64,000 bases of DNA, taken from assembly GCA_049323755.1 (NCBI GenBank), contig JBMOPE010000028.1:1-64000 (forward strand), written 5' to 3'. This document shows positions 59,697 through 64,000 of this stretch, piece by piece. The position numbers and the translations under genes are program-made. Source of the stretch: BRHc4a sp049323755. GTDB lineage: Bacteria > Bacillota > Desulfotomaculia > Desulfotomaculales > Desulfocucumaceae. The notes below the pieces were generated by a model that made no database searches, was not told the origin of the DNA, and saw only the letters and a list, made by a program, of their open reading frames with translations. Positions within the stretch are counted from its first letter, which is position 1, and every line of letters begins with the position of its first letter.

Positions 59697-59863
59697 GGAA
59701 TTGGGAGTTGGGAATTAGGAATTGGGGGAAAATGTGCCCAAGTCTTATCCCAATAGATTATTCCAGACTAAAGGTAATTAATAAATGAGGGAGATGTAGA
59801 TAACAGATAGAGGAATACAGGATGTGAACCCCAATTCCCAATTCCTGATTCCCAATTCCGAAT
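59697..59863. repeat. GGAATTGGG-type repeat, inverted pair between dapF and the aminotransferase
   Basis: The left arm (59697-59728) is GGAATTGGGAGTTGGGAATT then AGGAATTGGGG; the right arm (59828-59863) is CCCCAATTCCCAATTCCTGA then TTCCCAATTCC. Core about 100 nt. Confidence 0.8.
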
Positions 59864-59884
59864 AAGAAATGGAGGAGATTATTG

Positions 59885-61078
59885 ATGAAACTGGCAGACA
59901 GGGCAATTAACATAAGCCCCTCACCCACCCTGTCCATAGATTCGAAAGCCAAGAAAATGATGGCAGAGGGAATGGATGTTATTAATTTCGGGGTTGGCGA
60001 GCCTGATTTTGATACCCCGGATAATATAAAGAGGGCTGCAGTTGAGGCAATAGAGAAGGGTATGACCAAGTATACACCCGTTCCCGGAACGGACAGGCTA
60101 AGGTCGGCCATAGCAAAAAAATTCAAGGAAGACAATGGTTTGGAATATCAGCCATCTCAGATAGTGGTGTCTGCCGGGGCTAAACACTCTCTTTATAATG
60201 CTTTTCAGGTTTTGTGCCAGGAAGGGGATGAAGTAATACTTCCCGCCCCGTACTGGGTAAGTTATCTTGAGCAGATAAAAATGACAGGGGCAAAGCCGGT
60301 AATAGTGCCCACCAGCGCTTCAAACGGCTTTAAGCTGACAATCTCCGGCCTGGAGTCGGCTATAACAGATAAAAGCAGGTTAATTGTGCTAAATAGCCCC
60401 AGCAACCCCACCGGAGGGGTATATACAAAGGAAGAGCTTAAGGCCCTGGGGGAAATTCTGGAGAGGCACGGTATACTTATAATCTCCGATGAAATTTATG
60501 AAAAGCTTGTTTACGATGGTATGGAGCATGTAAGCATTGCTTCCCTGAGCCCCGGCCTTAAGGATCTGACAATAGTAATAAACGGGGTATCCAAGTCCCA
60601 TGCCATGACCGGTTGGAGGATAGGGTACGCAGCGGCGGCCCCTGCCATTGCCAAGGCAATGGCGGATTTGCAGAGCCACTCCACCTCAAACCCCACATCC
60701 ATAGCCCAGGCTGCTACAGTGGAAGCCCTTGAGGGAACACAGGAGCCTCTTGTGGAAATGGTTAAGGAGTTTAATAAACGTAGAGACTATATGCTGGAAA
60801 GGGTAAACTCTATCCCCGGACTGTCCTGCCCCAAACCCGGCGGAGCGTTCTACCTTTTCCCTGACATGAGCGCATATATAGGCAAGACTTATAATGGTAA
60901 AAAGATAGAGGGGGCTTCTGACCTTGCCGATGCCCTCCTGGAGGACGCAAAGGTTGCCCTGGTTCCGGGTGTTGCCTTTGGTGATGATCGCTGTTTCAGG
61001 CTTTCATATGCCACATCCATGGAAAAGATATCCGAGGGATTGAACAGAATAGAGAAATTGCTGGCCAATATTAACTAA
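59885..61078 (+). CDS. Pyridoxal phosphate-dependent aminotransferase (aspartate aminotransferase type)
   Basis: A 397-residue class I aminotransferase. The PLP lysine is Lys237 in NGVSKSHAMTGWRIGYAAAA. Other family stretches: INFGVGEPDFDTPDNIKRAA, LNSPSNPTGGVYTKEELKAL and LISDEIYEKLVYDG. The subgroup is aspartate/prephenate aminotransferase; in lysine synthesis LL-diaminopimelate aminotransferase is a related alternative, since dapF is next to it. ATG 59885 has GGAGGA 8 nt upstream. Confidence 0.92.
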   Translation: MKLADRAINISPSPTLSIDSKAKKMMAEGMDVINFGVGEPDFDTPDNIKRAAVEAIEKGMTKYTPVPGTDRLRSAIAKKFKEDNGLEYQPSQIVVSAGAKHSLYNAFQVLCQEGDEVILPAPYWVSYLEQIKMTGAKPVIVPTSASNGFKLTISGLESAITDKSRLIVLNSPSNPTGGVYTKEELKALGEILERHGILIISDEIYEKLVYDGMEHVSIASLSPGLKDLTIVINGVSKSHAMTGWRIGYAAAAPAIAKAMADLQSHSTSNPTSIAQAATVEALEGTQEPLVEMVKEFNKRRDYMLERVNSIPGLSCPKPGGAFYLFPDMSAYIGKTYNGKKIEGASDLADALLEDAKVALVPGVAFGDDRCFRLSYATSMEKISEGLNRIEKLLANIN

Positions 61079-61095
61079 AGGGCCGGAATTAAAAG

Positions 61096-61260
61096 TCGGG
61101 AGACAGTAGACAGGAGACAGGAGACAGAAGACAGAAGTATCAGGGCATTACTAATAAAGCTGAATAATACTGCGAATGCACGCCCCATGATATAACATGC
61201 AAAAACTCCTGTCTCCCGTCCGAGGGATAGTCTTGTGAGCAGTCTCCTGTCTCCTGACCC
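61096..61260. repeat. CAGGAGACAGAA-type repeat, inverted pair
   Basis: The left arm (61098-61138) has GGAGACAGTAGACAGGAGAC then AGGAGACAGAAGACAGAAG; the right arm (61205-61260) has CTCCTGTCTCCCGTCC and CTCCTGTCTCCTGACCC. The core is about 65 nt with ATTACTAATAAAG...ATACTGCG like the cores at 39829 and 63420. No ORF. Confidence 0.8.
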
Positions 61261-61293
61261 AAAGTATTACGTATAAGCATAGGTGGTGATTTA

Positions 61294-62172
61294 TTGCCCA
61301 GGAGCATGACCGGCTTTGGCCGGGGCGAGGCCATCGGGCACGGGAAAAAGTTTACCGTGGAGCTCAAATCAGTGAACCACAGGTTTGTGGAAGTTGTACT
61401 GAGAATGCCAAAACAGATCTTTTCCCTGGAGGAAAAATCCCGGAGGGTTATTCTGGAAAGGGTGGCCAGGGGAAGGATAGACGGGTACGTTTCGGTGGAG
61501 CAATTCGCGGAAAAGATTCCCACGGTAAAAGTTGACAAAGCATTGGCCTCATCGTATTATAAGGCAATGGGAGAATTGTTGGATGACCTTGGAGTGGCCG
61601 ACAATATTAGGTCTGAGCACATATTTTCACTCCCGGGTGTTTTCTCTCTTGAAGAGCCGCAGGAGGATGCGCTGGAATGGTGGCCTGTCCTGCAAGAGGC
61701 AATTTTAAAGGCGCTGGAAGGACTTATTGAAATGCGTGAGTCCGAAGGAAATCGCCTAAAGGATGACCTCCAGGTCAGGCTGGGAAAAATTATGAAAATG
61801 ACCTCAGAAATTGAGGCCAGATCACCTTTGGTGGTTGATGAATACAGGGAAAGGCTGATCCAGCGGCTACAGGAATGGCTTACGGATACCACTCTGGATA
61901 TGAACAGGGTAATGGCCGAGGTAGTTATTTATACGGAAAAATCCAGTATAAACGAAGAGATTGTAAGGTTATACAGCCATTTGGTACTGGCTTCTGAAAG
62001 CCTGGGGGGGACTGACCCTGTTGGCAGAAAGCTTGATTTTATCCTCCAGGAAATGAACAGGGAGATTAACACCATCGCCTCAAAATCCAGTGACATTCAA
62101 ATAAGCGGATATGTGGTAGAGGTAAAGAGTGAGCTGGAGAAAATAAGAGAGCAGGTTCAAAACCTGGAGTAG
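61294..62172 (+). CDS. yicC: YicC-family protein
   Basis: A 292-residue protein of the YicC family (YloC in Bacillus), described as an RNA endonuclease or nuclease adaptor in recent work. It begins MTGFGRGE at residue 5, contains ELKSVNHRFVEVVLRMPKQI and LDFILQEMNREINTIASKSS at the C-terminus, the most conserved block. Start TTG 61294 precedes MPRSMTGFGRG. It heads the remA-gmk-rpoZ-coaBC cluster as in Bacillus. The remA start is 31 nt on. Confidence 0.93.
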   Translation: MPRSMTGFGRGEAIGHGKKFTVELKSVNHRFVEVVLRMPKQIFSLEEKSRRVILERVARGRIDGYVSVEQFAEKIPTVKVDKALASSYYKAMGELLDDLGVADNIRSEHIFSLPGVFSLEEPQEDALEWWPVLQEAILKALEGLIEMRESEGNRLKDDLQVRLGKIMKMTSEIEARSPLVVDEYRERLIQRLQEWLTDTTLDMNRVMAEVVIYTEKSSINEEIVRLYSHLVLASESLGGTDPVGRKLDFILQEMNREINTIASKSSDIQISGYVVEVKSELEKIREQVQNLE

Positions 62173-62203
62173 ATATAGTAACAATTTTTAAGGGGGGGCA
62201 TCT

Positions 62204-62482
62204 ATGGACATTAGGTTGATAAATATAGGATTTGGCAATATAGTATCCGCTAACAGAATTATAGCTATTGTCAGCCCGGAATCGGCTCCTATAAAAAGAA
62301 TAATCTCCGAGGCAAGGGACAGGGGAATGCTGGTGGACGCCACTTATGGCAGGAGGACACGGGCGGTAATCATCACAGACAGTGACCACGTAATTCTTTC
62401 GGCGGTTCAACCCGAAACTGTTGCCCACCGCCTTGTTGGAAAAGAGGTATCCTCCGCTGCCGCCGAAGATCCCAATGATTGA
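62204..62482 (+). CDS. remA: RemA (DUF370) biofilm/extracellular-matrix regulator
   Basis: A 92-residue DNA-binding protein (YlzA). In Bacillus RemA wraps DNA and activates matrix genes. Family signatures: MDIRLINIGFGNIVSANRII, SPESAPIKRIISEARDRGML and ATYGRRTRAVIITDSDHVIL. A C-terminal tail (VGKEVSSAAAEDPND) is divergent. ATG 62204 after AAGGGGGGGCATCT. It is 15 nt before gmk. Confidence 0.94.
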   Translation: MDIRLINIGFGNIVSANRIIAIVSPESAPIKRIISEARDRGMLVDATYGRRTRAVIITDSDHVILSAVQPETVAHRLVGKEVSSAAAEDPND

Positions 62483-62497
62483 CCGGGAGAGGTAGCT

Positions 62498-63094
62498 ATG
62501 CCGGGACAGGGAATGCTGATATTGATTTCCGGGCCCTCCGGATGCGGAAAAGGAACTGTGTGCAGCCATCTTATAGAACAATTCCCGGAAATGAGGCTTT
62601 CGATTTCAGCCACTACCCGATCACCCAGGCCGGGTGAGGTGCATGGCCGCAACTATTACTTCATGACCAGGGAAGAGTTTGAAAAACTTGCGAATGAGGG
62701 CGGCTTTCTGGAGTATGCTGCCATATATGGCTATCTTTACGGTACGCCGGCTGGCCCGGTAAGAGAAATGCTGGATAATGGTGAAGACGTTATACTGGAA
62801 ATAGATGTTCAGGGAGGCCTTCAGGTAAAAGAGAGGTTTCCCGGGGCTGTTTTAATTTTTATCATCACCCCCTCAAGGTCGGTTCTTGAGTCCAGGCTTA
62901 TCGGACGGGGAACTGATAACCAGGAGGAGATTAAAAAAAGACTTCTATGGGTTGATACTGAACTGGGATTTATGTCAAAGTATGATTATGTGGTAATAAA
63001 TGACAGCATAGAAGAGACCGTTGCAAAAATAAGATGTATACTAGATGCCGAGCGCAGCCGTTCAATTCGCTTCAGGCTGCCTGAGGGCTGGTAA
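62498..63094 (+). CDS. gmk: Guanylate kinase
   Basis: A 198-residue kinase phosphorylating GMP to GDP. P-loop ISGPSGCGKGTVCSHLIEQF at residue 10; the GMP site has SATTRSPRPGEVHGRNYYFM; and IDVQGGLQVKERFPGAVLIF near 105. Full length. ATG 62498 after GGGAGAGGTAGCT. It lies between remA and rpoZ. Confidence 0.96.
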   Translation: MPGQGMLILISGPSGCGKGTVCSHLIEQFPEMRLSISATTRSPRPGEVHGRNYYFMTREEFEKLANEGGFLEYAAIYGYLYGTPAGPVREMLDNGEDVILEIDVQGGLQVKERFPGAVLIFIITPSRSVLESRLIGRGTDNQEEIKKRLLWVDTELGFMSKYDYVVINDSIEETVAKIRCILDAERSRSIRFRLPEGW

Positions 63095-63131
63095 TTAACG
63101 GTTTAAATATTTAGACTATTGGAGGGTCGAA

Positions 63132-63347
63132 ATGATTCAGGAAACGACTCTTGATGATCTGATGCAAAAGGTTGACAGCAGGTATACCCTGGTGGTTATC
63201 GCTGCTAAGAGGGCCAGAGTGCTTACAGAAAAAAGAGAGAATGACAGAAATAACGGAAATAACGTGCGCAAGCCGGTAACCGATGCCCTAAAGGATATTG
63301 CCAATGGCAGGATTAGATACCGCCGGACAAAGCAGGGAATTAAGTAA
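63132..63347 (+). CDS. rpoZ: DNA-directed RNA polymerase omega subunit
   Basis: A 71-residue omega subunit that aids core-polymerase assembly. It has LDDLMQKVDSRYTLVVIAAK and RARVLTEKRENDRNNGNNV, then KPVTDALKDIANGRIRYR, the typical C-terminal block. ATG 63132 after GGAGGGTCGAA. A repeat-filled 230-nt gap separates it from coaBC, in place of the usual tight spacing. Confidence 0.93.
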   Translation: MIQETTLDDLMQKVDSRYTLVVIAAKRARVLTEKRENDRNNGNNVRKPVTDALKDIANGRIRYRRTKQGIK

Positions 63348-63366
63348 CCGCCCCGCGGGCGCTATC

Positions 63367-63540
63367 GCTGTTCCAGCGATGGAAGACAGGAGACAGAATA
63401 CAGGATACAGGAGGACCAGGTATTCCTAATATGCCAATTAACACGCTAATACTGCAGAACGGTATCTTTTCTCGGAATCGCCATCAGAGCCAGGCACAAA
63501 AATTCTGGATTCTGGCTTCTGGATTCTGGATTCCGACCGC
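63367..63540. repeat. Hairpin module plus CAGGAGACAGAA-type inverted pair before coaBC
   Basis: The hairpin CGCTG-TTC-CAGCG lies at 63367-63379 and matches the module at 3801 in inverted form. The left arm of the repeat (63383-63412) reads AGACAGGAGACAGAATACAG; the right arm (63498-63540) reads ATTCTGGATTCTGGCTTCTG then GATTCTGGATTCC. The core (63420-63456) matches 39829-39864. Confidence 0.78.
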
Positions 63541-63577
63541 ATAGAATTTCAGTATAAGTTATTTTGCGGAGGAAAAC

Positions 63578-64000
63578 ATGCTTGAAGGCAAATTTATTAC
63601 CCTGGGTGTTACCGGGGGCATAGCGGCATACAAGGCTGCAGACCTGGCCAGTAAGCTAAAGGGCCGGGGAGCGGTGGTGCATGTGATTATGACCAGATCG
63701 GCGGGGGAGTTCGTCAGGCCTCTTACATTTGAAGCACTGACGGGAAACCCTGTAAGCTCCGATCTTTTTGCTTCTTCACCTGTGTTTAAAATCCCTCATA
63801 TAGAATTAGCAAACAGGGCTGAAATTATTATTGTGGCCCCGGCCACGGCGAACATTCTGGGCAAGCTCGCCCACGGGATTGCCGACGATCTTCTTTCAAC
63901 AGCTGTTTTGGCAGCCACATGCCCGGTATTGCTATGTCCTGCGATGAATGTGAACATGTATGCCAGCAGGGCTGTTCAGGAAAACATAGAAAAACTAAAA
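63578..64000 (+). CDS. coaBC: Bifunctional phosphopantothenoylcysteine decarboxylase/synthetase (partial, 5' part)
   Basis: The first 141 residues, open to the window end. The CoaC flavoprotein domain is seen: LGVTGGIAAYKAADLASKLK, PHIELANRAEIIIVAPATAN with the catalytic His in the PHI motif, and LCPAMNVNMYAS, the PxMNxxM motif. Whether the CoaB domain follows is beyond the window; gene order (gmk-rpoZ-coaBC) predicts it. ATG 63578 after CGGAGGAAAAC. It makes phosphopantetheine for coenzyme A, needed by the acyl-CoA genes above. Confidence 0.93.
   Translation, partial: MLEGKFITLGVTGGIAAYKAADLASKLKGRGAVVHVIMTRSAGEFVRPLTFEALTGNPVSSDLFASSPVFKIPHIELANRAEIIIVAPATANILGKLAHGIADDLLSTAVLAATCPVLLCPAMNVNMYASRAVQENIEKLK

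Noticed and set aside
1..64000. Insertion sequence, transposase or prophage genes
   Set aside because: No transposase, integrase or phage structural motif was found in any of the frames examined.
1..64000. tRNA or rRNA genes
   Set aside because: No cloverleaf with a TTCGA-type T loop and CCA-end context, and no rRNA-like stretch, was noticed; no scan with a program was possible.

Overview
The window reads as chromosome of a Gram-positive, endospore-forming anaerobe, most likely class Clostridia near the Desulfotomaculum/Pelotomaculum group; no rRNA is present, so this rests on gene content. Evidence: spore coat genes cotJA/cotJB, an alpha/beta-type small acid-soluble spore protein, a YqhV homologue, phosphosulfolactate synthase (sulfolactate is a spore component in Bacillus), RemA, RqcH, frequent TTG/GTG starts with strong purine-rich ribosome binding sites, and PyrR-type attenuators. 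No tRNA, CRISPR array, insertion sequence, prophage or complete toxin-antitoxin pair was found.

Layout. 0.2-6.3 kb: cotJB/cotJA, an alpha-glucan phosphorylase, phosphosulfolactate synthase, an AlkD-like repair protein and a DUF441 membrane protein. 6.4-7.8 kb: lspA-rluD on the minus strand. 8-28 kb: an accessory block. It holds a beta-oxidation/butyryl-CoA type set (thiolase, 3-hydroxyacyl-CoA dehydrogenase, a free-standing acyl-CoA ligase C-domain, SDR, acyl-CoA dehydrogenase), a PadR regulator, a flavoprotein, an RND efflux pair, a DJ-1 protein, a small ribbon-helix-helix protein, a TetR regulator, two related DUF2889-like proteins, PHP, DUF169 and cupin proteins, and an MFS exporter. 28.6-42.4 kb: the complete UMP pathway (pyrR, pyrB, pyrC, carA, carB, pyrK, pyrD, pyrF, pyrE), with two PyrR-controlled attenuators, broken up by opposing genes (LapA-like, L,D-transpeptidase, SASP), a flavin reductase-like gene and intergenic repeats. 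42.4-48.1 kb: a phosphodiesterase, lipoyl synthase, an inositol-phosphatase-like protein, a membrane protein and rqcH (minus). 48.3-55.5 kb: a GntR-controlled ABC transporter, a cysteine-cluster protein, a YIP1 protein, a MacAB-like exporter and a small unknown protein. 55.7-64 kb: Ca2+-type P-ATPase, dapF, aminotransferase, yicC, remA, gmk, rpoZ and the start of coaBC.

The order lspA/rluD - pyr - rqcH - Ca-ATPase - yicC - remA - gmk - rpoZ - coaBC is the same backbone as in Bacillus subtilis. The 8-28 kb and 48-55 kb blocks look like insertions into it, and lspA-rluD point the opposite way to pyr.

The most distinctive feature is the intergenic DNA. At least five dispersed repeat families fill the gaps: a CACAGAG-rich element of about 91 bp, GGAATTGGGAATTAGG-type runs, CAGGAGACAGAATTC-type runs (both often as inverted pairs around a short core), a 52-bp element with GGGGACA/TGTCCCC ends, and two large palindromic arrays of 30/31-nt units. 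Several promoters carry strong dyads that predict local autoregulation (PadR, GntR, TetR), and a FadR-like box precedes the SDR/acyl-CoA dehydrogenase genes. All positions and motifs were read by eye; no database search or folding program was run.
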